Below are positions 38,401-49,999 of a stretch of 64,000 bases of DNA, in pieces. Every line of letters starts with the position of its first letter. The stretch's first letter is position 1. The position numbers and the translations under genes are program-made. The notes under the pieces were generated by a model that saw only the letters and a program-made list of their open reading frames with translations, did no database searches and was not told the origin of the DNA. Source of the DNA: Desarmillaria ectypa (lineage: Eukaryota; Basidiomycota; Agaricomycetes; Agaricales; Physalacriaceae); assembly GCA_030407005.1 (NCBI GenBank), contig JAUDYN010000005.1, forward strand, positions 3,782,001 through 3,846,000, given 5' to 3'.

Positions 38401-39859
38401 GGCGGACCATTCACCGCTAGTGACCATGATTTGACCATTTGCCAAGAAGCTTGTATTTGACCAGCGGACTGAAATATAAGGTATGTTTAATCCAAGGGAA
38501 TGAACAAGGACGAGAAAATGTTTACCTGGCTTAGGATAAGCTGTTGAACCGGAGCTATGCACAATAATTGGTATTTCAGGAGGAGTAGGTAGGAAGGTAC
38601 GGTATTGGGAGGAGCCTGAAGAACCAAAAGGGGGGACAGCCATTAGCGGAAGAGCTGCAACAGCGCAGTCGGCTGCTGCCTCAACGGCCGATTTCATATG
38701 GTTTTGACCATACAAAAGGACAGAAACATCGCAGGAGCCCAAGAGATGTTTCACAGCAGCGAGAGAATTCTGTAAAAATTTGAGTGAACAAGACTTATTG
38801 ACCGAAAGAAAAAGAAACCCACGGCAGGAGCCAGAAGAAATACAGTGGCATGCAGCTTGGAAAGTGCGAGGACTGTGACAGCAAGATCAAAGCCACTATC
38901 TCCCAGTACAGCGATGACTGGATGGCTCTTGCTCGTCTTGACGACAGGCATGAAGCGCTCAGACCACAATGCCGCTTCGGCATCTACAAGATCATTGAAC
39001 TGACGATACGTGATCTCGGCATAGTGGTTTGGTGAAGGGGACGTTTGGTCAAACGGATCTGGATAGAGAGCAAAGACTCGTTGGCCAACAGTCGGGTCGG
39101 CGGCCTGTCTCTCGAGAATGGATATCAAGGTGGGGTTCGAGATGGGGGAAAATGGAGTAAACTGGAACAAGGAAGAGCTGGTACCTGATAGAGGCGATGG
39201 TTGAGCAGGAATTTTCGGGATAGGTTCGTCCAGCCACCCCTGTCCGCGAACGAACATGTCCCTGTCCGGAAATTCTTCCAAGATGTCGCAGACGATCCCT
39301 TCAATCTCGAGCCTGTAATTCCTGCGCAACTCTCGCCGAGCACCGATGACATTTGTCTCCGCGTCGATCAGGGTGAACTTTGGAGGACAACGAAGATGTC
39401 GAAATAACTGCCCAATAGCAAACTTTTGGTCTAGGAACAGACCTTCGCATTCGGGAGAGGTGATGGTGACGGAAGACGTTGCAACGCAAACCGTGCGTGA
39501 CGAGCATACGAGGTGAACTTGACGCTTCTGAGTGATAGGGTGTTCGGGAGAAGCTGGCTGTTCCCGAGGAGAAGTATGTGCGTAGATGCGCTCTATGGAT
39601 ATAGGTCTCCCAAAAAATGAGCTGTAGCAGTTGAATGAGTTCAACGTCTTGCAATTAGAAAACCCCGAAGATGATTTACCTTAAAACTCGCTGAAGGTCT
39701 CCTTGCGCTGCAAGAACTATACGTTCAAGCCCTGTTATATCCTCTGGGCATGACAGCTAAGGAGACATGGCGTCAGAGGGCTATTTCAGTATTTTGAAGT
39801 AGGACGACGCGTACCTCAACGCTGGTGGATGTACGGCTAAAGGTATCTTGGGAAGCCAT
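35478..39859 (-). CDS. Adenylate-forming reductase (A-T-R) with an N-terminal chorismate-lyase-like domain
   Basis: A-T-R enzymes activate a carboxylic acid with ATP, load it on a phosphopantetheine arm and reduce it with NADPH to the aldehyde. The start at 39859 gives MASQDTFSRTSTSVE; about ten introns; roughly 1,150 residues. Residues about 20-170 are an extra domain: GLERIVLAAQGDLQRVLSSF, KRQVHLVCSSRTVCVATSSV, FAIGQLFRHLRCPPKFTLID, RRELRRNYRLEIEG, ILEEFP. This pattern resembles chorismate lyase UbiC (including its Arg and Glu). One uninterrupted frame (38751-39644) joins it to the A domain. A domain: VHSSGSTAYPKP, YGSSETGHL, YRDDDILVHDSGEKTNPIPM, PVTPKG. T domain: FDLGLDSVTALALRNRL with the Ser. 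R domain: VVGAAGSLGIWQV, FYFISSIGAV, and GYSESKFV (catalytic Tyr and Lys). All motifs are intact. The substrate is probably an aryl acid; 4-hydroxybenzoate is inferred. Confidence 0.88.
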
Positions 39860-40210
39860 TGCGTGTAATGAAAGGTACGAGGGAGGGGAGGTAATAAACG
39901 TGAAGACGCAGCAGTTCGTATTTTGTTGCTATAACATAAATTTGCTTATCTATCGGCAGACTTGTGATAGCGATAGCTTTGTCTTCATCTAAACCTTGGT
40001 TGCACGCGCCCCCGTAGCCCCTTGCATCCGATTGAAAGGTAATCAGCAAATGGCCGTGTCATCGTTGCTGTAGAAAATGGGACTAGATCTACTTCATGAC
40101 CCTTCACGGAAGTGTCAGTGTAAGACTTGCAGAAATAATCAGTTGAAGTGGGTCGCGAGCTGGTATGAGGGGCAAACGAACTGAACAAACCAAGGACTCA
40201 GGGACGTAAG

Positions 40211-40235
40211 TGAGCTGAGCTGAGCTGAGCTGAGC
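40211..40235. repeat. Tandem pentamer (TGAGC)x5
   Basis: Five perfect copies of TGAGC lie midway in the divergent promoter. It could be a microsatellite or a set of protein-binding sites. Confidence 0.9.
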
Positions 40236-40934
40236 TGGCGTGAAAATCTGCTCCGATCAAAGGAAAAAAGGTGCCCTGGAGATGCCGCCGGCCGTACTTG
40301 AGGCACGGTGCTGACTATACTTGACTTTCTTACAATATTTTGACGTTTCAGACGACTACGCAGTTGACCCTGCCTTTGGGCGGTAGCGACGGGTAGAGAT
40401 GAGTGACGGTCACCAGCGACACCCGACCGGTGGCTCGGGGTCGGCAAACATCAATTAGGTAAGCCGGCGATCAACTAGTCCGCTTTTGGATGTTCTGATA
40501 GATGGTGATCGTTGATCAATCAAACGATTTTTATCAGCTTTCTCGACTATCAACTTCACCCGGGTCCCCTTACTCGTCGGACAGACATAGCCGTGTGAAC
40601 TTTTTTTTGTCTGTTACTCCCATTTCACCAACGGTCTTTGTTCTTACGAAAAGATAATCATCTCGCAGTGTACCGATCCACATGCATCGTATCTTTTTCG
40701 CAACTGTCACTCCGTTGCCGGTATCAACACTAGGCCTTTCTTGAATCTTGGCAATAATTAGAAGGCTCTTTCCACCTATCCTGAAACGTCGCGGACTATC
40801 CCTGGAAAGAACTAGGTCCGGGATCTCCATTGGTGCAATCCAGTTTCACTGGTCCTTTCATAAATGAGGTGCCTAAGTGCTACGGACTTGGTGGATATAT
40901 CGACCGCTCAAAGGACGAGTACAAACTTATTCTT

Positions 40935-40940
40935 TATAAA
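40935..40940 (+). promoter_or_regulatory. TATA box of the FAD monooxygenase
   Basis: TATAAA 55 bp upstream of the ATG at 40995, in a CTTTATAAAACCC context. Confidence 0.5.
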
Positions 40941-40994
40941 ACCCACGCGATTCAACTTCCATCTTCATCTCCCCGCACATCTTACTCACGAGTC

Positions 40995-43542
40995 ATGGCC
41001 GTTCTTCCTGATCAACCCCAAGGTTATACCCAGCCTCTCGTCTCGTCGCAGTACGTGCTCCTTCCATCTTGATCAGTCCAGAACTGAACAAACCTTTTTT
41101 TCGTAGTGCGAACACTTCGCTTCCAAACGACTTTGGAGTGAATGCCATCCCAACCTACCCCGACCTCTTGAATGGAACGAACTGTGAAAATCCCGCAGTA
41201 CCCGACTTCAAACCTCCCTCCCAGGTTGATGTACTTGTAGTTGGTGGTATGTTCATGTTCTACGCTATAGTTCACGTATGGTCGCTCACTGTTACTTTCT
41301 TTAGCGGGCCCTGTCGGACTGACGACCGCCGCACTCTTGGCTCGTCAAGGAATAACCACTCGTATCCTGGACAAGTCGAAACATCCTCTGCCTGTTGGTA
41401 GGGCCGATGCCTTGCAGCCTCGGACGTTGGAGCTTTTCCAGCAGATGGGTCTCGTTGACGAGGTCACCCCTCTCGGTCCGTTGATGGGCCACACAGTAGT
41501 CTACAAGGACGGAAAGAAAGAGATATTCGCAGAGAGTCACCAGTCATCTCCCTATTCCTGTCGTTATCATGGTATGCCTGAGCTCTATCACTTGTATTTT
41601 TTGATGTTCTCATTCATGTGCTATAGGTTTACACACCGCTACTCAAACTGAAATCGAGCATGCACTCATAAGGTCAGTGCATCGCTTTTTCGCAGTAACT
41701 ATGATTTACTAACGGAAGTTTGACAGAGATCTTATTCGTCATGACATGCTCGTCGAGCGGCCTTGCACTGCAACGTCATACAAGTTCGATGAAGACGCCG
41801 ACGCTTCCGTTACACATCCCATAACGGTCAACGTGACGAACCATGCGACCGGTGCTCAAGAACTTGTTACTGCCCGGTACTTGGTCGGAAGTGACGGTGC
41901 ACACAGCATGATTCGTAAATCTCTGCCCATCAAATTCGACGGAATCAAGACTGATCTTCATTGGGGAATTGTTGATGCTGTCTTTGAGACCAACTGTAAG
42001 TGTTTATTATTTAAGTGATGTCCCCTATGCCTGATACCAAGTCTATAGTCCCTCATCGCTGGATATTTGGGTAAGGCTCTATCTTTTAGGTTCTAAAAGA
42101 TTCATTCTAAGATGCGCCCTCCAGAACGGTTCTAAGTACTGAGCATGGTGGTGTTCTTATCATCCCTCGTGAACGTGACATGGTTCGACTATATGCCCAG
42201 CTGAAGCCAGAACCAGGCCAGGCATTTGATCCCTCGAAGGTAAATATTCGCTTGATCCCCTGTTCGGTTTATTCTAACATTTACCAAGTGGGGCCCGAAT
42301 GAAGTTCTTGAGCAAATCAACAAAATATTTGCCCCCTACTATGTCAAGTATGCGAGCCCTGTGGATTGGGTAAGGAAATAGTTTGAATGTCTTGACATGT
42401 TCTCTAAACTTAATTTTTTTTAGTTCACTATCCTCACAAGTAGGCAATTCACAGCCCTGCATTGACATATCTAACCTTTTCCCTCACTGACAGTCAATGA
42501 GCGCGTCGCGAGCTCCTTCACTTACAAAGACAGGATTTTCCTTGCGGGAGATTCATGGTCAGTTGTTCTCGTGACCATAATCTTCTCTTGTTTAACACGC
42601 AAACGTATTTTTAGCCATGTACACAGTGCGAAGGGTGCCTTCGGATTGAATACTGGGGTTCTAGATGCCCAAAACCTTGCTTGGAAACTCGGTGCCCTTT
42701 GCAAAGGCATCGCCAAGCCAGCTCTACTTAGCTCGTACGACGTGGAACGACGAGAAAATGCCCTTAGAGCTGTGCGGACATCCGCTAGGTACCTCCGCTT
42801 TGTGGGCAATTGCACCTTCGAGAGTCTGGACGGCTTAGAGTCGCCGATGAATATCGAGGAGACAAAAGTCGTTCCTTCTCCCGGGGAAGATGAACACGTT
42901 GCTTTCTTCAAACAATTCGCTGCGGAGAACACAGCGTTCCTTATCGGGCTTGACATTCGTTACAGGACCAACGCGCTCAATAAAGCTGTAGAAGGCTCGA
43001 TTACCGGTATTCGTTGCGGTTACAGGTGGGTGATCACACACCTTCATATAAAAATGACAGGCTTACAGGCTGACAGGACACCTGATCCACGAGTCTCCCT
43101 ATCCAGAGCTGTATCTGGGAGATTGTATGACGCCTTTGGACGCATAGATCAGTTCAAACTCGTCATCTTCGCAAGCAACCTGGCCGGAGAAATCAAAGGT
43201 CGACTCCAGATGCTCGACTCCTACCTCGCCTCATCCAATTCCTTCTATCAAAAATTCGCCGACGTTGATCTGTTCAAGATCGTCGCCGTTGTCCGATCGA
43301 CGCCTTCCCAAGCAGAGGCTCGCATTCGGGAGTACCCATTCCTGGCAAAGAATGCCCAGGTGGTGCTCGACGACCAGCTCCCGCCTGGCATATTCGGAGC
43401 TGATGCTCATTCAATTTACGGAGTTGACCACAAACAGGGAGCCGTGGTCGTCGTTCGCCCAGATACCTTTGTTGGGACGGCGGTCGTGATTGCTAAAGTT
43501 TCGGATTTAGAATCGTACTTTACGCAATTTTTGTCGAGGTAG
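40995..43542 (+). CDS. FAD-dependent aromatic hydroxylase, phenol 2-monooxygenase family
   Basis: Class A flavin monooxygenase that hydroxylates phenolic rings with NADPH and oxygen. The start at 40995 gives MAVLPDQPQGYTQPL; about nine introns. FAD motifs: DVLVVGAGPVGLTTAALLAR (GxGxxG, assembled across an intron), LVGSDGAHSMIRK (DG motif), RIFLAGD then HVHSAKGAFGLNTG (GD motif). The C-terminal third (LYDAFGRIDQFKLVIFASNL to VVVVRPDTFVGTAVVI) is the thioredoxin-like domain found in phenol hydroxylases. About 610 residues, complete, no damage seen. It is divergent from the A-T-R enzyme. In the proposed pathway it would add a hydroxyl next to a phenol, or hydroxylate 4-hydroxybenzoate or its aldehyde; the exact ring position cannot be read from sequence. 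Confidence 0.9.
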
Positions 43543-44171
43543 ACTGCTTCGGAACGCAGGACTATAAACTCAAGCGATAACTAGATAGATTTTTGGGGGC
43601 TAGGTAATGAAAATCAATAATGTAACGAAACTTGAATGACCGGCTGATCCCGATTGGGAACTCGACGCCATTGACTGTGGGAAGAAAGCGGACTTGCCTC
43701 TTGCCTTCAACGACGACGACGATTTTAACGACCCCGACGTTGCTAATCGCCTAGAAATTTCAGGATACACGAAATGGAAAACAGCTGGTTTATGCTAGTG
43801 CTCTTCAACCTCAGCTGAGCCGCAGCTATCAGTACTTATTGGAAATGGATATTAGATCCGAGTGACTGGCCTGGTAGCCTGACAGTGCTGTAGATGCGGT
43901 CTCTTGTGTTGTGATGGAGGTGCCTATTTGGGAGCAGAGGTCCATGGAGACAGGTTGTATCCGTGATACTCATCTGACTTGACTCAATCAGACAACAACT
44001 TTGCTCTTTTCTGATTGATTAGCATCGTGTCCATTTCTGGGGCACTTTCTCTAGGCAAACAACATCTCTACCCTGATCCAATAACGATGCCGACTCGGAT
44101 GGAATATGACTAAGTTCGGCCTATGGATCGTAATATAAGGCAACAGTGAAGGAGCAACATGTCAAAAGAAC
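43543..44171. other. Intergenic region, 0.6 kb
   Basis: Holds the 3' end of the FAD monooxygenase and the promoter of the SDR. TATAAG at 44134-44139, about 35 bp before the SDR start, is a weak TATA candidate. No gene seen. Confidence 0.4.
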
Positions 44172-45297
44172 ATGTCTGCTTCTCAATTTGTCTGGCTCAT
44201 CACTGGAACATCGTACGTTCAGTCATGAAACATCCTGCTGGTACTGACTCGAGTGTCGGTGTAGGACTGGCATCGGACGAGATCTCGCTCTTGCAGCCCT
44301 TGCGCGAGGAGAAAAGGTCATTGCAACGGCTCGAGCTCGATCTCTTCATCAGATAGTTGATCTTAAAGATCATGGAGCAGAGACGCTCGAGCTGGATGTC
44401 ACGGCACCGCTTGATGACTTGAAGAAGATTGCAGAAAAGGCTGTAGGAATCTATGGCAAGGTTGATGTGCTGGTGAACAATGCGGGATACATATTGGCCG
44501 GTGCATTGGAGGAAAGCACGTATGTGCCAGTTTTGTTTTTGCTCTTTCTTCCTCATTCATGATGTGAACGATATAGACCCGAAGAGACCTTCGAACAGTT
44601 CAAGTAAACATCATGCATTTCAACATAGCCCTTAGCTCATCACAATTTACAGCACGAACGTCTTTGGCGCTTTAAATGTGGCCCGTGCATTCCTACCATA
44701 TATGCGGGCCCGACGTACCGGCACCATTGTTTGGATGGGCTCTATTGGTGGCTGGCGGTGTGCCTGTTTACTCCCTCACCTTTGAATGTTACCCATAATG
44801 CAATGTCACAGCTCCGTACCGAACGCTGGACTCTACGGCACGACGAAATGGGCCCTTCGTGGAATTTCGGAAACTCTCAACGTCGAAGTCGCACCCTTGG
44901 GCCTCCGGAGTATCTGCATCGACCTTGGATACTTCCGCACGTCCTTCCTCACCGCAGACCATCGGAAACCGTACGTCTCCAGGATCGATGATTACCAGGA
45001 ACTCACGGGCAAAGTCGAGGCCGCGTTTCAGGGTAAGACCTGCTTCTTGGCATGCGGTCTATTAGTATTCTTATGAATTTATATTTAGCGTATAACGGAA
45101 ATCAGCCAGGAGATCCGAAGAAGGGCGTGCAGGTTATGCTGGATGTCGTACGTGGAGAGGGTGTTGCGCAAGGAAAAGAGTTTCCCAAGTCGCTGTTGCT
45201 CGGTTCAGACTGTTTCGGAGCCGTGCAGAAGCAGCTTGATGATTATCTGAAGCTCCAGTCCGAGTGGGAAACTGTTTCGAAGAGCACCGATTTCTAA
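44172..45297 (+). CDS. Short-chain dehydrogenase/reductase (SDR)
   Basis: NAD(P)H-dependent oxidoreductase of the classical SDR family. Exon 1 (ATG 44172, MSASQFVWLITGTS) joins across a gtacgt intron to TGIGRDLALAALARGEKVIATAR, completing the TGxxxGxG cofactor motif. VLVNNAGY is the NNAG motif. After three short introns, GTIVWMGSIGGW carries the serine, and AGLYGTTKWALRGISE gives catalytic YxxxK. The C-terminus (GSDCFGAVQKQLDDYLKLQSEW) is typical of fungal SDRs of secondary metabolism. About 280 residues, complete. It follows the FAD monooxygenase on the same strand and is the right-most intact enzyme of the putative cluster. It may reduce or oxidise a carbonyl or alcohol of the product. Confidence 0.88.
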
Positions 45298-45607
45298 TAG
45301 TGAACAAGAAGGGGTGCATAAGGGCATCAATATAAAGAATATTCGAACCATGAATTCTCAATCGAGCTGTCAGCATCGATCGCAACATCGGCCATGTTTG
45401 CAATACCTCTCGTTATGTTCGCGGCTTAGGCAACGGTGCCCTTCCACTGTGCAGCAATGTTGAAAGATGATGGAATGGTCGTGACGATCATGACGATTGT
45501 ATATGAAAAAGGTGGGTAAAGGTATAACTAGACCAAAGCTAGTACTTATGCAAGTGTTTGTTTATAGTCCAAGAAATGCAGCATCCATTGATGACGACAT
45601 TGTCAAT
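45298..45607. other. Convergent 3' intergenic region
   Basis: Lies between the SDR stop and the likely stop of the phosphatase-like gene. No gene recognised. Confidence 0.4.
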
Positions 45608-47123
45608 CTAGACGAACCTAACAGTGCCGAGGTTTTTCTCCTCCACTTGGAGGGTCGTCTATGGAAAGTACAAGTCAGTATGCGACGAAGAGGCCATGAA
45701 GTGTACAGCTCCTACGCCACTGCCGCAAGCACCATATCCGTACGCATTGCAAGGACTCACCTCTTCACCCGCGAGCTTGACACCCCTCTTTTTGTTCGCC
45801 CTCCACTTGAAAGACAAGCCAAGTGCAAACAAGGCAAACACGAACACGCCAAGAGCCCAGAGGGCATTGACGTTCAAGTTTTCGGTGGAAAAGACGGAGG
45901 CAGAAGCGGACTTGCCAGTGCAAACATCCCTCCATTGACGGTTGTTCGAGATGATAGAGTCCTGACTCTTGTAGATGAACTCGGTGAGCGGAATATCTCC
46001 CCTGTGGCCGAAGACGTGCACGGTCTGGGTAGGATGCGAGCCGTTGGTGAACTTGAAGCGGAGGAAGTCGCGTGTGTCGGGGGGAGCCCCGCGGATGAGC
46101 TCGATCATCAAGCCAGAGGCGGGGTCCGCTGTGAAATGACTTGGTTAATAAGCAATGGTTCGAACGTTCGAGGAAACTCACGAATGGCCTTCAGTTCTGG
46201 GTACGTGTCGACGATGTCGGTTGCGTGGAAGAAGGAGAGGAAGGGGTGGTAGGAGGATTCGATAAGGAGGAACTGCAACGGGTCACCGTCAAAGGCGATG
46301 CGCTCAAGGGAAGTAATGATGGTATGCAAAAGAGTGCGAGCAGCGATGTTGCCAATACCGTTCATGTCGTCGTCGGAGAACACTGCATCTTCGTGGAAGT
46401 TGGCAAGATCACGGGCGGTGTGAATGAGTGTCGGGGGGAGCCGGTAGGCGTACGTTTGGTTGTACGTGAGTTGGGTCTGCATGAAATCATAGATGTTCCA
46501 CTGACCGGTTGCGTTAGTGTATGTAGGATATGCGGAAGACTGGTAGGACTTACGATATTCGTCAAACTTCGCTCGCGACCAAAAACGTAGTCCTTGACCG
46601 TGTTAAAGAATCTTACGGTCGCAGCATCCTTCTCCTTGGCTTTGAACTTGTCGGAGGCGTATACCTGCGCAACGTGCTTGAGGAACGCGGGGCAGGACGT
46701 CCAAGGCTCGAGAGACCTGTCGTTTCCAGGCTCTACAGTTTCGACGGGAACATATTGGTATCCTCCAAGAGGTGCCGTGACGACGGTCTCGTTAGCGAGA
46801 ACGATGGAATTGCGCGGGGTGGGTGGGAAGAGGCCTTGAAGGAGCGCAATGGTAGAGTCGAAGACTGGATCGCCTTCTCCACCGGCTTTGGCGCGAACTT
46901 TGACCTGTTTGGGGTCCGCAAGGTCGGGGTTAAGTCCAGTGATGTAAGATGGGGACGACGGGTTGAGATAGGTTGACCTGAGATAGGAACCGAGCTGGTG
47001 GGACTGGACAGCGCCTAGAGGGGTGAGGTGCGTCGAGGAGGATAAATATGTGGCTGGGTCTTGGACGTAACCAAGCCTGTCGCCGTTACGGGCAAGAACA
47101 ATGACTCCGAGGACGTTAGGCAT
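45608..47123 (-). CDS. Histidine-acid-phosphatase-like membrane protein with altered RHG motif
   Basis: Member of the histidine phosphatase (phosphoglycerate mutase-like) superfamily, start at 47123. The N-terminus reads MPNVLGVIVLARNGDRLGY, where the catalytic family motif RHGxR appears as RNGDR, so the His nucleophile is Asn. Further blocks: HLTPLGAVQSHQLGSYLRST, IALLQGLFPPTPRNS, HPFLSFFHATDIVDTYPELK, HVFGHRGDIPLTEFI. A C-terminal membrane helix (ALWALGVFVFALFALGLSFKW) is followed by a basic anchor. There is no clear signal peptide. The last exon is uncertain: the best join ends EETTLQVEEKNLGTVRFV at 45608; an unspliced alternative stops at 45659. Two earlier introns. It may be an inactive relative or use another nucleophile. 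A link to the cluster is not evident. Confidence 0.78.
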
Positions 47124-49309
47124 TTTGGACACGAGCTTTTGCTGGGAACACGAGGATTTCCGAGGGTTGGAATGCTGTCTGGAGGATAAAGAGGCCACCT
47201 TTATAAGATGAGCGCTATGGCGTGGACTTGGCGTTTGACGATTGCACAAAACACTGCCACACGCGCAATACAGGGGCGTGTACTCCTTGCGTCGTTCATT
47301 GCAATGCCCGTTTCTCATGTCACGTCGTATGCTTTACTCTATACAACGTGCCTGATGACTATCGACACGCTCGTTGATGGCTCGTGCACGCATCTCTTCG
47401 TTATAGGAATTCTCTTTTTCTTCAAATGCAGCAACGAAGGCGAGAGCCGAGTTGTTAGCTGCAAACGGTCATGAAGTAGGCGTGTACACCACCCGCCGAT
47501 TACCTTTCTCTCCTGTCACATTGACCTCATTTTGGAAGCTCAAACGCCACTAGAAGCCGCGTGTTCAAAATGCAGTTTTGCTTGGGGACCCGCTAAGTTC
47601 AAGTCTTGGACAATGACCTGGGATGATTCTTTACAAAGTCAATGAAAGGTGAAGAGACATAGGCCATGATTTTGCTTCTAGGGCGCGACATAAATCGAGA
47701 ATTAGTGGCATTCTCATCCTCGCGTTGGCCACGATGCCTGGTTTGAAATGATGTATGGAAGCCAACGACAAGCCGGTGACAATATACGTAAGTACGTACT
47801 GCACTAGCCTCGTCGTCTCGACCAAGTTGACGACATTTCCTTAGATGCTAATATTTCAAGTGTGGCTTACAAGCCGCATTGGCGCAGCACTCTTTGCATA
47901 AAAACGACGCCAAAACCAAGTTTCCATTGTCGAACGCGGACTCTTTGAACGAGATTTTAGTCTGTTGTAACTTACGACGCGCGGTGTGCAACGCATTCGT
48001 ACATTATGGCGCAAAATCTGCACTCACCAGGTCACCCCGTTCAGATTCGGATTTTAGACATATGCATCGGGCTTCTCACCGCCGTATGCGTTTCTGTCTA
48101 GGCCTTCTGGACTTCTATCAATTTCTATGAACATCAAAATGGACCTTATTATGTACCTTTGGAAGCAGACAATGCTGAATCTCCTCCCGTAACTGTGACA
48201 CTGGCCTTAAAACTATCTGCTGATGACAATGAATAAAGCAACTCTCAGGACGTCTTTTTGAGGCGTATATGCAGTGGAAAACCGCCTTAAACGATACGTG
48301 CAAACGGTCGTCATTCGAAATTTCGTGACCCCACTAATGCCCGAGGAAATCCGTAAATTATGGTCGATTTAATCTCTAGGGTATGTCTTCTTGAGTTCTC
48401 TCGGGCTAAACCGAGGAATGAATCATAACGAAGGTTATCGAGTAATACGGAATCCATCGATGAGGTTCTCAGGAAGACAATTTACTGTCTGGACTCAGGT
48501 CGTCCTAGACGATACCTTTAGCCGGTCCAAGATGAAGATTGCATGCACAAGCTCAAATGACCTTACTGATGGGCATATAGACCTTAGAGACCACGAGTTT
48601 CGCATAATCCGCACTCGATACCTTTTTGACTTATTAGTATCTTTGCGTACTTAGGAGAATCCCGAGACGGTACTAGGAAATGGACTAGAGGCCCTGCTTC
48701 ATACACTCAATCTAGTCTCAATTCCGTCGCCAGCAGCGGATGCAGGTCATTAAATGAGGTACGACGCATCTACGTCTCCGTTCTTGACGGCGAGCATACT
48801 TTCGATCATGGTCTGTGCAGCTCTGTGAGGTCTTCGTTCAAGTAACATTTATTGAAGTTTGGGAATATTGACGTTCACATCTCGAACCTACATAAATCAC
48901 TGATGGACAGACATCTGGACCTCGTTTTATGCCTTTGATTTAAACTCTGGACCAGTGGTCGTATATGCTGTTCGCTTTTCCAAGTTCCGCGTCTACCGGC
49001 TTGTGGTCTCGACAGGCAGTTGAGGAATAACAAGCAACTAATCGACTACAGAATGTCGCGGCACGCAGATATTTTCCTGCAGACTGGTACAAACCTTTGC
49101 GGTCGCTTGTGTTTACCGATACGGTGGTGGGATTTTACAGGTCTCCCAGATGAGTCAAGCCACAATCCTCCAAGGCCACTGCCAGTGTGTGCCGGCCCAC
49201 TATAGTTTGATGAAACGTCACGATGATTATATTCATGACAATTTGTGTTCGGAATCGTGTTGATTGTTAGTGTAGGTACTCAATAATACAAGATAATGGT
49301 ATAAATTAC
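47124..49309. other. Gene-poor region, 2.2 kb
   Basis: Upstream of the phosphatase-like gene. Only short frames (for example 48391-48654 plus) without motifs or credible splicing are present. No repeat or RNA gene recognised. Probably spacer with decayed sequence. Confidence 0.45.
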
Positions 49310-49999
49310 CGGGTTGAGCCGCCGACAGTAATCTGGGTTAGGCCCTGGAGAGCAGCCTTTTTGGTACCTCGGGTACTGCAGTCTTTGAAAACGTCAGCTA
49401 CGTTGGTACCGACACCAGATGGAACCGAACTCACTTGATTTCCCTACTGAAGAGCAGATACCGATTATTCGACCCCCTCGGTTCTGCTTGATTATGGCCC
49501 TCGCAACGCATAGCAACATGTCTAGGATTTGTAATGGGTACGACAGCAAGGATAAAATGAGTAAGGTCTGACCCTTGACATTAGGGTCGAAGACGCGTCC
49601 CCATTCCTCAACAGATGTTGCAAGTTAATCTACAAGTGAGCCAGTCTCATTGCTAGCTGATCACTGTCCGAGATAGTGGGCGCAGCTTGCGTAGCAATAC
49701 CGTCATTCGCAACCTGGTAGGTTGTCAGCACGCATACAGAAAAGTGGCGCTCAACATACCATTATATCAGTGGATCCGAAATGGCTCACTTTTTGAGCAA
49801 CAAGATCCTCTACGTCCTTCTCCACTGATACATAAGCCGTGACTGCAATCGCAGTGCGACCGATTCGAGTTATTTCAGAGACCAAGTCATCGAGAAGAGG
49901 CTTTTGAGCCGCCGAGTCGTCGACTACAACCATCGGTATCACTTTTCCGACATCTTGGGCCGCGCCTGTGATTGTAACAGTCTTGGGAGCAGCAGACAT
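49310..49999 (-). pseudogene. Decayed short-chain dehydrogenase (diacetyl/acetoin-reductase type)
   Basis: From the ATG at 49999 the frame reads MSAAPKTVTITGAAQDVGK, then EITRIGRTAIAVTAYVSVEK, then DVEDLVAQKVSHFGSTDIM. After an intron comes VANDGIATQAAPTIS, then SVEEWGRVFDPNVKG in another frame, then NRGGRIIGICSSVGK and KKAALQGLTQ. The order is that of an SDR, but about ten residues after TGAAQDVGK are missing, one cofactor Gly is Asp, an in-frame stop precedes SVEEW, and the YxxxK region is damaged. It is a different SDR type from the intact one at 44.2 kb. Confidence 0.65.

Larger units (their letters stand above)
39860..40994. promoter_or_regulatory. Bidirectional promoter region of the A-T-R enzyme and the FAD monooxygenase
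   Basis: This 1.1-kb gap lies between divergent start codons. It holds five TGAGC repeats (40211-40235) and a TATA box at 40935. The open frame at 40139-40447 overlaps the repeat and looks like chance. Shared regulation of two core cluster genes is likely from the layout. Confidence 0.5.

Noticed and set aside
46141..46976. Plus-strand frames of about 150 codons
   Set aside because: They are antisense to the phosphatase-like gene.
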